This document shows, one piece after another, positions 7,412-15,161 of a stretch of 34,398 nucleotides of DNA. The notes below the pieces were generated by a model, which had not been told where the DNA came from, ran no database searches, and was given only the letters and a program-made list of their open reading frames with translations. Numbering within the stretch: position 1 is the first letter of the stretch; each line of letters opens with the position of its first letter. The translations under genes and the position numbers were made by a program. The DNA lies in NCBI GenBank assembly GCA_025928515.1, contig JAICJI010000022.1:1-34398 (forward strand), read 5' to 3'. Source of the stretch: Thermoleophilia bacterium. Its GTDB lineage: Bacteria; Actinomycetota; Thermoleophilia; Gaiellales; Gaiellaceae.

Positions 7412-7674
7412 TGAAACGGGGCGGCCGCCAGCAGGCAGCCGAGCCCGAGCCGCGGGAACTGTTCGTCCGCAGCGCGAGCCGGCACGGACGGCCGGTGGTG
7501 ACGATGCGGGCGCGCGACCTCGGTGACGCCTGCGTCGTCGACGTCGAGGTGGAGAGCCGCGACGACGGTGCAGAGCCGCGGTCGTACAGCTTCGCCGACG
7601 CGCAGCAGGCGAGCACCTTCGTGACCGAGGCGGTCGAGGCGCTCGTGTACCTGGGCTGCGAGATCCACGCCTAG
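7411..7674 (+). CDS. Small conserved-type hypothetical protein in the pilA-proximal cluster
   Basis: An 87-residue soluble protein, translationally coupled to the preceding gene by TGATG. No recognised domain. Composition suggests a small alpha/beta domain (VVTMRARDLGDACVVDVEVESR) followed by a helix (ADAQQASTFVTEAVEALVYLG). Codon use is like the neighbours with strong third-position GC, and the spacing to the next gene is 18 nt. The three genes 6887-8694 are therefore probably one unit. No function is assigned. Confidence 0.7.
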   Translation: MKRGGRQQAAEPEPRELFVRSASRHGRPVVTMRARDLGDACVVDVEVESRDDGAEPRSYSFADAQQASTFVTEAVEALVYLGCEIHA

Positions 7675-7692
7675 AGGGCGAGCGAGGAAATC

Positions 7693-8694
7693 GTGGACCC
7701 GGTGCAGAGGGACGAAGAGGAGCTCTTCGGCCACGATCCCGAGCTGGGGGCCGACATCATCGCCCTGCCTCAGCTCGAGAGGCTGCCTCCGAACCCCGAC
7801 ATCGACTCAGGAGGCGCAGGCGCAGCCAGCTTCACGCAGGACAACCGCTCGGCACGGCTCGAGGCGCTCGAGCTCGTCCGGGCCGCAGTCGAGCTCGCCG
7901 ACCGGATCGAGCGCGACGCGCAGGAGACTTCGAAGGACCGGATCACGCGCACCGAGGAGGAGGTCCGGCTCCGCCGGCTCGCCCTCGACGAGCGCGAGAC
8001 GCAGCTCGACCACTTCAAGCGCGAGCTCGAAGCGGCGCGCGCGGAACTGACGAGGGCCGAGCAGGAGATCGCAGAGCACCGCCAGCAGGCGTCCGACGCG
8101 GTGCGGGACGCGGAGGCGCGCCTCGCAGCTGCGAACGAGGAGGCCGCCGCGACGATCGCGGCCGCGACCGAACGTGCCGAGGCTCTCGAGGCGGAGGCGC
8201 GGGCGACTGCCGACGGCATCGTCGGTGGCGCTCGTGGCGAGGCCGAGACGGCTGCAGAATCGGTGCGGTCGGAAGCGGAGGCCGCCCTCAACGCAGCCCG
8301 CGAGGAGGCCGAGACGATCGTCGGCACCGCGCGTTCGGAGGCCGAGAACGTGCTGTCCCAGGCAAGTGTCGAAGCCGCTCAGACGGCGGAGGGCGCACGC
8401 GCCGCCGCCGGCGAGCTGCTCGCGCAGGCAGGCGTGCAGGCACGCGACATCTCCGACACCGCGCGCCGCGACGCCGAGCAGCTGCTCGCAGCGGCGAACA
8501 CGGGCGCGGCGGGGCTTCATCCTCAGCCTCAGCCTCAGGCTGCAGAGCCCGTGGCCGAGGTCGCGGCACCTGCTGCCGAGCCGGAGCAGGTCGAGCCGCC
8601 CGCCGCAGACCACGGCTTCACGCCTCCGCCCAGCTCGCTCGAGGATCTCGCGGCCGCCAGCCGGCCGACGAAGTTCAACTCCGGCCGACGCTGA
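7693..8694 (+). CDS. Long Ala/Glu-rich coiled-coil protein, DivIVA-like in character
   Basis: A 333-residue protein from GTG 7693 with GAGG at 7682-7687. Residues about 50-265 are a continuous coiled coil very rich in Ala, Glu and Arg, with repeating ARxEAE/ARSEAE segments. The C-terminal 65 residues are Pro/Ala/Glu-rich and end in a basic tip. No transmembrane segment is seen. This is the composition of DivIVA/Wag31-like or cytoskeletal scaffolds, but the diagnostic DivIVA N-terminal motif is not clear. Its end overlaps the end of the convergent glycosylase gene by 20 bp (8675-8694). A role in polar placement of pili would suit its position after pilA and is speculation. Confidence 0.75.
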   Translation: MDPVQRDEEELFGHDPELGADIIALPQLERLPPNPDIDSGGAGAASFTQDNRSARLEALELVRAAVELADRIERDAQETSKDRITRTEEEVRLRRLALDERETQLDHFKRELEAARAELTRAEQEIAEHRQQASDAVRDAEARLAAANEEAAATIAAATERAEALEAEARATADGIVGGARGEAETAAESVRSEAEAALNAAREEAETIVGTARSEAENVLSQASVEAAQTAEGARAAAGELLAQAGVQARDISDTARRDAEQLLAAANTGAAGLHPQPQPQAAEPVAEVAAPAAEPEQVEPPAADHGFTPPPSSLEDLAAASRPTKFNSGRR

Positions 8695-9817
8695 GCACCG
8701 GCTCGAGCCCGAGGAACCCAGCGATCCGCTCGGCCTCGCGCTCGAGTGCCACACGGCTTGCCTCACCGATACGGCCCGCGAGCTGCACGTCCAGCTCGAC
8801 CCGCCTGCCACGTTTGCGCCGCTCCCAGAGCCCGGCAGCGACCCCGCCGACCAGCACGAACCGCACTCCGGCCGGCCCCTCGTAGCGTCCTCGGCCATGC
8901 TGGGCGACGAGCTCGCGTACGGCAGGCGGCACGAGCTGGTCGCGCTCGCGGGAGCCCATCACGTACACGTCGTATTCCGGCAGCAGCGAGACCCGGCTCG
9001 CCGGCTCGGGGAACGACGTATCGCCCGCGAGGACGAAGCTCTGCCGGCCCTCGACGTCGATCTCCTCGAGGGCGAGCTCGTCGAAGAGAGATCGCGCATC
9101 GCCGACGTTGAATGCGGAGGAGGAGACCCACCCGCAGAAGTCGGAGGGACGCGCCGGCCCGTAGGCATGAAGGAAGCGCCGGCACGTCTCCCGCAGCGCC
9201 TCGCGCTCGTCGGTCGCCTCCCGCCAGCCTCGGATCCACTGGTCGGGCCGCGCGAGCGTGATCCGCGAGCCCTGCGGCGGTCCCTGGCACAGCTCCCCGA
9301 GGAAGAACGCGAATCCGGAGCGAAGCCGTTCGCGAGGCTTCGCGCCGACGCGGTCGACGACCTCGGCCGCGAGCTCCTCGCGCAAGAGGCAGCGACCGTC
9401 GAGCGTCTCCCACACGGTGGCGCGAGCCGCTTCGACCTCGCCGGCGTCGAGTGCCGGGTGCACCACGCCCGCGGGATCACGCCACTCCGGGAGCCCCCGG
9501 TCCGCGGCGCCGAGCACCGCGCGTCGGGCCGCGTGCCAGAGCGCCAGCTCCTCGGCCGGGTGGACGTGCAGTGTCCCGCGCAGGGTCCAGGCCTTGACGA
9601 GTGTGCGCTCCTCCCACACGGCGCTTCGCACGTCGGCCCGTGCGATGCCGTCGACCCGGGCGGACAGCTGCAACTCGGCGGACGCCTGCACCTGCGCGTG
9701 CACGCCACACACCGCGCCGACGACCTCGACGAGCCGGTCGCTCGATGCCCGCTCGGTGAGCGACGAGCGTTCCAGGCGCCGCGCTCGCACCTGATTCCAG
9801 CTGACGTGCGCCTCCAC
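8675..9817 (-). CDS. AlkZ/YcaQ-like winged-helix DNA glycosylase
   Basis: A 380-residue protein from GTG 9817, 20 nt after the pilB stop. It belongs to the winged-helix domain family of AlkZ/YcaQ (HTH_42), with GVHAQVQ near residues 38-44. The Q42-x-Q44 pair corresponds to the catalytic QxQ motif of AlkZ glycosylases that unhook interstrand crosslinks or remove alkylated purines. Other family landmarks are TLRGTLHVHPAEEL (about 78-91), DFCGWVS and LLPEYDVYVMG near residue 290. It has no evident link to pili and may ride on the pilB transcript. Substrate range cannot be told from sequence. Confidence 0.82.
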   Translation of the reverse strand: MEAHVSWNQVRARRLERSSLTERASSDRLVEVVGAVCGVHAQVQASAELQLSARVDGIARADVRSAVWEERTLVKAWTLRGTLHVHPAEELALWHAARRAVLGAADRGLPEWRDPAGVVHPALDAGEVEAARATVWETLDGRCLLREELAAEVVDRVGAKPRERLRSGFAFFLGELCQGPPQGSRITLARPDQWIRGWREATDEREALRETCRRFLHAYGPARPSDFCGWVSSSAFNVGDARSLFDELALEEIDVEGRQSFVLAGDTSFPEPASRVSLLPEYDVYVMGSRERDQLVPPAVRELVAQHGRGRYEGPAGVRFVLVGGVAAGLWERRKRGRRVELDVQLAGRIGEASRVALEREAERIAGFLGLEPVLSVGRS

Positions 9818-9836
9818 GGCGCTGAACGTAACCGAG

Positions 9837-11606
9837 CTAGATCGTGGTGACGCGGGCGAGCTCTTCGAGCGAGGTCATGCCTGCCAAGACCTTCTCGATT
9901 CCGTCGTCCCAGAGGGACTTCATGCCGCCGCTCATCGCGGCGCGCTCGAGCTCCTCGTGGCTCGCCTTCCGTGCCGCGAGCGCCGACAGCTCCTCGTTCA
10001 TCTCCAGCAGCTGGAAGACACCGATCCGGCCGGCGTAGCCGGTCTGCCTGCAGCGGACGCAGCCGTTGCGGCGGAAGAGTTCGGTCTTGCCGTGGCGGAG
10101 CTCCTCGGGGATGCGCGCCTGCAGCAGCTCGTCCTTCGTCGGCGTGTACAGCTCCTTGCAGTGCTCGCAGAGGCGGCGCGCGAGGCGCTGCGCGAGCACG
10201 CCCGTGACGGCCGCGCCGGTCAGGAACGGCTCGACGCCCATCTCGTTCAGGCGAGTGAGCGCGGCCGGGGCATCGTTCGTGTGCAGCGTCGAGAGCACGA
10301 AGTGGCCCGTCAGGGCGGCCTCGATCGAGATCTTCGCGGTCTCGACGTCGCGGATCTCACCGACCATCACGACGTCGGGGTCCGAGCGGAGGATCGACCG
10401 CAGCGCCGTGGCGAACGTCAGCCCTGCGCGCGTGTTGATCTGCACCTGGTTCAGGCCGGGGAGACGGTACTCGACCGGATCCTCGACGGTGATCACGTTG
10501 ATCTCGGGGCGGTTGATGATGGTCATGGCGGCAAAAAGGGTGGTCGACTTACCCGAGCCGGTCGGCCCGGTGACGAGCAGGGCGCCGGTGGGCCGGAGGA
10601 CCATCGCCGCGAGCTGCTCCTCCATCACCGTGCCCAGCCCGACCTCTTCGAGCGTCGGCGGCTTCTTCGACTTGTCGAGGAGCCGCATCACGACCGACTC
10701 GCCCTCGACGGTCGGCAGCGTGGCGACGCGGACGTCGAGCATCCGGCCGGCGGCGGAAGCGGAGAGCGAGATGCGGCCGTCCTGTGGCTTCCGGCGCTCG
10801 GCGATGTCGAGCTTCGCGAGCACCTTCAGGCGTGTCGTCACGCCGATTGCGCTGCGCCTGGGGATGCGCTGAGTCTCGTGGAGGACGCCGTCGATGCGGA
10901 ACCGGACGACGAGCGAATCGCTCTGTGGCTCGAAGTGGACGTCGCTCGCACCGTCCTCGGCCGCTTCGAAGATGATCGAGTTGACGAGGCGGACGAGCGG
11001 CGCGTCGGAGATGCCGTCGTCGACCTCGAGATCGTCCAGCTCCTCCTCGTCGATGACCTCGAGCTCGGCGAACTCGCTCAGCCCGGAGCGCGCGCCGAAG
11101 GCCTCGGCGGTCCGCGCCAGCCGGCCGAGCTCGTTCGCGATGTCCTCGCTCGCGGCAACGCGGAGGGCGATCGGATGGCGGCTCGCGAGACGCAGGGCGT
11201 CGATGCCATGGATGTTCTGCGGGTCGGCAATCGCGACGCAGAGCGTGTCGCCCTCGAACGCGTATGCGACGGCGTGCACCTGCTCGAGCACGTGCAGGGG
11301 AACCGAGCTTGCGGCGATGGGGTCGATGCCGACGTTGCCGAGCTCGATCACGGGAAGCCCGTGCTGCGCGGCGACGATGCGGGCGATCGCCTCGGTCGAG
11401 GCAAGCCCCTCGTCGATCAGCGCCTGCACGACCGGCGTCGTCTTCGCCGCCTCGCGCAGGATGTCGATTTTCGCCTCGGGAATCAGTCCCGTGGTCTCGA
11501 GCAGGTCGACGACGAGCTCGCCCATGAGCTGGGAAATCGGGGCAGGCGTCGCGGGAGCCTTCGACACCGGGCTCCCGTCACCCCTCACGGCAGGCTGAGC
11601 AGACAC
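9837..11606 (-). CDS. pilB: Type IV pilus extension ATPase PilB
   Basis: A 589-residue protein from GTG 11606 with a GAGG ribosome-binding site 8 nt upstream, 10 nt after pilD. The N-terminal MshEN/T2SSE-N region spans about 25-160. The ATPase core carries Walker A GPTGSGKST (347-355), Asp box VTVEDPVE (about 373-380), Walker B DVVMVGEIRD (411-420) and His box TLHTNDAP. A tetra-cysteine zinc site, C480/C483 and C516/C519, is typical of PilB/GspE and absent from PilT. It powers pilin addition at the PilC platform. Its own MshEN motifs have lost the Leu-Gly pairs and one terminal Gln, so direct cyclic-di-GMP binding looks doubtful. Confidence 0.96.
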   Translation of the reverse strand: MSAQPAVRGDGSPVSKAPATPAPISQLMGELVVDLLETTGLIPEAKIDILREAAKTTPVVQALIDEGLASTEAIARIVAAQHGLPVIELGNVGIDPIAASSVPLHVLEQVHAVAYAFEGDTLCVAIADPQNIHGIDALRLASRHPIALRVAASEDIANELGRLARTAEAFGARSGLSEFAELEVIDEEELDDLEVDDGISDAPLVRLVNSIIFEAAEDGASDVHFEPQSDSLVVRFRIDGVLHETQRIPRRSAIGVTTRLKVLAKLDIAERRKPQDGRISLSASAAGRMLDVRVATLPTVEGESVVMRLLDKSKKPPTLEEVGLGTVMEEQLAAMVLRPTGALLVTGPTGSGKSTTLFAAMTIINRPEINVITVEDPVEYRLPGLNQVQINTRAGLTFATALRSILRSDPDVVMVGEIRDVETAKISIEAALTGHFVLSTLHTNDAPAALTRLNEMGVEPFLTGAAVTGVLAQRLARRLCEHCKELYTPTKDELLQARIPEELRHGKTELFRRNGCVRCRQTGYAGRIGVFQLLEMNEELSALAARKASHEELERAAMSGGMKSLWDDGIEKVLAGMTSLEELARVTTI

Positions 11607-11616
11607 CGCAGTCGCC

Positions 11617-12360
11617 TCACAGGATCCCGAGATACGCGTTGAGGATGTGCTCGCCTGCGAAGAGGGCCACGACTGCGCCGGCGGCCAGGAATGGTGCGAA
11701 CGGAATCGCGAGCTTCCGCGCGCCGGAGCCGTGGCGCGCGATCAGGACGATGCTCGGGACGATCCCGAATAGGAGCCCGAGCATGATGCCAACGGGCGTC
11801 GTGCGGCCGAGCATCGCGCCGATCACGAGCGCGAGCTTGACGTCGCCCATCCCCATGCCGCCGGGATAGGCGAGCGCCGCGAGAAAGAAGAAGCCGGCCC
11901 CGCCAACCGCGCCGATCGCCCACACGGGCGACGGATGCGAAACCGTCTGCAGCGCGAGCACGGCGACGGCCGAGGGCAGCACGACCCAGTTCGGCACGAT
12001 CCGGCGCTCGAGATCCGTGGCGGTCGCGACGACGAGCGCGGCGCACCCGATGCCGGCCGCGGCTGCCTTTAGCGTGACGCCGAACGCGAGTACGCAGCCG
12101 ACGAGCAGGAGCGCCGTGACGAGCTCGATCGCGAGGTCGCGCGGCGGGATGCGCACGCCGCAGTGACGGCAGCGGCCGCGGAGCAGCGCGTAGGAGAGGA
12201 CGGGCACGTTGTCGTACCAGCGGATCGGCGCGTCGCAGCTCATGCAGGCCGAGCCCGGCCGCACGACCGACTTGCGCAGAGGCACGCGGGCCGCGACGAC
12301 ACCGAGAAAGCTGCCGATCGCGAGCCCAGGCACGAAGACGAGCGGGAGAACGAAGTCCAT
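11617..12360 (-). CDS. pilD: Prepilin leader peptidase/N-methyltransferase PilD
   Basis: A 247-residue polytopic aspartyl protease. The N-terminal zinc-binding cysteine quartet is C39/C42 and C64/C67. Catalytic aspartates are D116 (TATDLERRIVPN) and D173 (GMGMGDVK), the two signatures of the A24A family. About eight hydrophobic segments are present. It cleaves and N-methylates PilA and the minor pilins encoded around it. ATG 12360 has no ribosome-binding site, and the promoter-like element at 12368-12395 ends only 7 nt upstream, so leaderless translation is likely. Bifunctional length and cysteine quartet are canonical. Confidence 0.96.
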   Translation of the reverse strand: MDFVLPLVFVPGLAIGSFLGVVAARVPLRKSVVRPGSACMSCDAPIRWYDNVPVLSYALLRGRCRHCGVRIPPRDLAIELVTALLLVGCVLAFGVTLKAAAAGIGCAALVVATATDLERRIVPNWVVLPSAVAVLALQTVSHPSPVWAIGAVGGAGFFFLAALAYPGGMGMGDVKLALVIGAMLGRTTPVGIMLGLLFGIVPSIVLIARHGSGARKLAIPFAPFLAAGAVVALFAGEHILNAYLGIL

Positions 12361-12367
12361 TACTTCG

Positions 12368-12395
12368 TTATCGACATCCGGAACGCGCTTCTTGA
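12368..12395 (-). promoter_or_regulatory. Sigma-28-type promoter upstream of pilD (site E)
   Basis: Minus strand TCAA (12395-12392), 16 nt, GTCGATAA (12375-12368), matching TAAA-N16-GCCGATAA at 10 of 12. A 6-bp inverted repeat (12384-12389 with 12395-12400) overlaps the -35 and could instead be a weak end signal for the upstream PilX-like gene. The two readings are not exclusive. Confidence 0.65.
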
Positions 12396-12411
12396 GCGCG
12401 CTGCCGTGCGC

Positions 12412-14049
12412 TCAGCTGCCGTAGTGGAAGTTCGTCGGCGGGTTGATCGTGAAGCCGCCGGGCTGTTGCTGGATGGCAAACGGAGCGATCGTGATCGGCG
12501 GGAAAGTGCCACCGAACTGCTGCCCGAGCACGACCGTCTTGGTGCCCGAGACGAGCGGCCCTTCCGTCAGCGCGCTCTGACCGGTGGCGATCGTGTTGGT
12601 GGCGTAGAGCCCGCCCTGGAACGACGTCTGCGACGGTCCGGCGGTGACGCCGGTCAAGCCGTTCGAGGCGAAGATGAGGAGCTTCGCGTTCGGGTTCCAG
12701 TTGCCCCAGTCACAGTCGGTTGCGGAGGAGTTGAGCACAGCGCACAGCTTCTCGCTGTCGATCGAGATGTCGCCACTGGCGTAGATGACCGACTGGCAAG
12801 AGCCGTTCGCAGTGCAGGCTCCGTTGCCTGTGTAGGTGATCGGCTGGTTGCCGCTGGTCGTCATGGTGATGCTGCCGTCGAAGAAGATCGTGCCCACGAC
12901 CTTGAGCGTGCGCGAGACGGAGTTCCACGACAGCTCGCCCTGCGGGGTCGTGCACGTGTAGCTCGTGGAGGGGGTCAGGTTGAAGACCGTGGTGACGCTC
13001 CTGTCCATGGTCGTGCTGCCCACCGACTCGAAGACCGGATTCCCGCTCGCCGGCCCCGGATTGGGGTTGCACGGATGCATGGGGCCCGGCGAGGCGAACG
13101 TGTACCACCCACCGGGAGGCTGGTTGGTGCACGCTCCCGAGGCGACCTCGGCCGCCGATCCGCTCCAGCAGATCTTCGGTGCGGTGATGCCGACGAAATC
13201 CGAGGCCACGCCGGTCAGGTTCGTCGGCGCTCCGGTTACCCAGATGTTCGTGTTCGGGTTGCTGCCTCCGACCGGCTCGCTCTTGCACGGGTTGACCTGT
13301 GCGCCACTCGAGACCTGGCAGTAGCTGCCGACGTGGGCGGAGCTGATCGTGTTTCCGGCTCCGTTCGAGCCGATGTGGCCCTGCTTGTTGTTGAAGGTGA
13401 GGAAGCCGCCGACGTAGACAGGCTGGGTGATCACCGCGTTCTGACCCATGCACAGGTTGCCGCCGACGTAGACCTTGATCGAGATGGTGATTCCCTGCCC
13501 GATCGAGGTGTCGCACTGGCCGGGTGTCGGACCGCCCGGCGAGTAGACGGTGTTCCAGACACCGACCGAGAAGCTGTTGGACGCAGGCGGATTGACCTGG
13601 ACCTGCGCGCTCATCGTCTTGACGATCGCTGCCGCTCCGGTCGGATTCGGGACCGTCGCACTCCCGTGCAGCGTCCAGACCTCGTTCGTGGTATCGAGGC
13701 TTCCCCACCATTTGACGCACGGCACGTTGGTGACACAGCCAGAGGTCGGCGTGCCGCTCGAGTAACGCGTCTGGTACGCCGAAGCCAATCCCGGCAGAAG
13801 AGTCGCGGTCTCCAGTTGGCCCTGGTTGGCAGGGTTCGACAACACCGAGACGGCGTTGTTGACGCCGGCTTCCGCGAGCGACGCCGCCTGCTGCTGTGCT
13901 TTCTGGAGGTTGGAGTGGCTTTGGTTGCCCGCCGTGACGAAGATCACGGTGCCGAGCGCGATCGCCAGGAACGTCATCAGCAGCAGCGTCAGCACGAGCG
14001 ACTGGCCGCGCTCGTCGGTCAGGCGATAGAGGCGAAGGCGCGCGTTCAC
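12412..14049 (-). CDS. Large PilX-like pilus assembly protein, cysteine-rich
   Basis: A 545-residue protein from GTG 14049 (GTGA overlap with the minor pilin stop). After the basic leader, DERG is followed by QSLVLTLLLMTFLAIALGTV. This is the PilX_N type of prepilin-like signal with Gly -1 but no Glu +5. A coiled segment with AEAGVNNAVSVL follows (about 45-65), typical of PilX. The long exported part contains beta-repeat-like strings (VYVGGNLCMGQN, VYVGGFLTFNN, SGDISID) and about 14 cysteines in separate small loops, suggesting disulfide stabilisation. It is far longer than proteobacterial PilX (about 200 residues) and may be a tip or adhesin-like subunit. That role is inference. Confidence 0.8.
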   Translation of the reverse strand: MNARLRLYRLTDERGQSLVLTLLLMTFLAIALGTVIFVTAGNQSHSNLQKAQQQAASLAEAGVNNAVSVLSNPANQGQLETATLLPGLASAYQTRYSSGTPTSGCVTNVPCVKWWGSLDTTNEVWTLHGSATVPNPTGAAAIVKTMSAQVQVNPPASNSFSVGVWNTVYSPGGPTPGQCDTSIGQGITISIKVYVGGNLCMGQNAVITQPVYVGGFLTFNNKQGHIGSNGAGNTISSAHVGSYCQVSSGAQVNPCKSEPVGGSNPNTNIWVTGAPTNLTGVASDFVGITAPKICWSGSAAEVASGACTNQPPGGWYTFASPGPMHPCNPNPGPASGNPVFESVGSTTMDRSVTTVFNLTPSTSYTCTTPQGELSWNSVSRTLKVVGTIFFDGSITMTTSGNQPITYTGNGACTANGSCQSVIYASGDISIDSEKLCAVLNSSATDCDWGNWNPNAKLLIFASNGLTGVTAGPSQTSFQGGLYATNTIATGQSALTEGPLVSGTKTVVLGQQFGGTFPPITIAPFAIQQQPGGFTINPPTNFHYGS

Positions 14050-14693
14050 GATCCGATCCCTGCGTTGCGGGCCATGATCGTGTCCTGGAGCTTGTAGAGG
14101 CCGTGCGTGTTCGTGAGGTTCGCCGCGACCGGGAACGTCACTGTGACAGTGGGGTACTGCCCGGCGGTAGTCGTCTTCTGGAACACCGCCGCGCACGTGG
14201 TCGGCGGCGACGGGGTACCCGCGCACTTCAGCGAGCCGGCCTTCTTGACTCCGGTGCTGGAGGAGCACGTGGCGGCTACCTGTCGATAGAGGCCGAAGGG
14301 CGCGGCCCCGCTGGCCGACGCCGCGCACCAGCTGACGGTGATCGGAGGGTAGGTGGCGGTGCTGCTGCAGCCGCTCTGCCCGTTGACCGCAGTGTGCTGC
14401 AGGTCCGGGATCAGAAGAGTGAGCTGCGAGCCGCTCGTCTCGACGGGAGTCGCGACCGCCCCGACGGTGACCGTGCACGCAGACCCGATTTCGTTTCGGA
14501 GGGCCGAGAGCGCCAGCCGCGCGTTCTGCTGGGCGAGGAAGCGTTTGTTCATGTCGTTCTCGGCGCGGAGGCCCGTGACGAACATGCCGACGACCGCGGT
14601 CATGACCAGACCGAGGATCGCCATCGTCGTGAGCAGCTCGATCAGTGTCATTCCGTCCTCCCGCGCGAGCCGTGCTCGAAGCCGTGCCAGCAC
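14046..14693 (-). CDS. Minor pilin, PilW/PilJ-like, with type IV prepilin signal
   Basis: A 215-residue protein from GTG 14693, beginning 2 nt after the stop of the PASTA gene. The leader ends REDG and mature protein begins MTLIELLTTMAILGLVMTAV, with Gly -1, Met +1 and Glu +5. The signature helix continues into FVTGLRAENDMNKRFLAQQNARLALSALRNEIG, the extended alpha-1 seen in PilW/PilJ-type minor pilins. The globular part holds several cysteines (TACTV-like, SGCSS, SWCAA, ATCSS, LKCAG, TTCAA). Coupling to the PilX-like gene suggests they form a tip complex. Confidence 0.87.
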   Translation of the reverse strand: MLARLRARLAREDGMTLIELLTTMAILGLVMTAVVGMFVTGLRAENDMNKRFLAQQNARLALSALRNEIGSACTVTVGAVATPVETSGSQLTLLIPDLQHTAVNGQSGCSSTATYPPITVSWCAASASGAAPFGLYRQVAATCSSSTGVKKAGSLKCAGTPSPPTTCAAVFQKTTTAGQYPTVTVTFPVAANLTNTHGLYKLQDTIMARNAGIGS

Positions 14694-14695
14694 GC

Positions 14696-15154
14696 CTAGC
14701 CCTTCTTCGCGTGTCTCACCCGGCGAATCAGGCTCGCGCCGTACGACGACCGGTTCTGGGGCACACCGAGCTCCTGGCTCTTGCCGCGCTCGAGCCAGAG
14801 CGTGATCGTCGGGGCGCCCGTGTCGAGCACATGCGTGCCCGGCGCCGGCCTCTGGGAGACAACGAGATTCGCGGGATACCCGCCGACCGAGCCCCGGACC
14901 TTCCAGCCGAAGCCGGTGTCCTCGAGGGTGCCCGAGGCGAAGACGAACATCTGATGCCGCACGTCCGGCACGATCATCACCTGGCGCTTGGCCGCCCCGT
15001 TACCTGCCGGTTTGCCCGGCGCCGACGGCTTGTCTGCCGCGAGGCTGATCGTCGCGCTGACGAGAAGTACCGCAGCGGCGACGGCGGTTACGCGCGGAAG
15101 CGTGAGGATGCGCCCGGACACGCCTCGTGCATCGGACGGTGCGAAGAAGCCCAT
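14696..15154 (-). CDS. Exported PASTA-like domain protein
   Basis: A 152-residue protein from ATG 15154 with an AGGGGG ribosome-binding site. An N-terminal signal or anchor helix (about 22-40, VTAVAAAVLLVSATISLAA) is followed by a basic Pro/Gly/Ala linker. One PASTA-like domain lies at about 58-122: VPDVR, WKVRGSVGG and VVSQRPAPGT, then ITLWLERG, the usual beta-strand end. PASTA modules bind peptidoglycan or stems in PBPs and Ser/Thr kinases. Between a cell-wall hydrolase gene and pilins it could anchor or guide the pilus through the wall. The domain call rests on pattern only. Confidence 0.75.
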   Translation of the reverse strand: MGFFAPSDARGVSGRILTLPRVTAVAAAVLLVSATISLAADKPSAPGKPAGNGAAKRQVMIVPDVRHQMFVFASGTLEDTGFGWKVRGSVGGYPANLVVSQRPAPGTHVLDTGAPTITLWLERGKSQELGVPQNRSSYGASLIRRVRHAKKG

Positions 15155-15161
15155 GACCCCC

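Noticed and set aside
12163-14097. Long plus-strand open frame over pilD and the PilX-like gene
   Set aside because: It is rich in Arg/Asp/Val/Ala with no motifs. The opposite strand holds pilD and prepilin signatures with matching start-stop overlaps.
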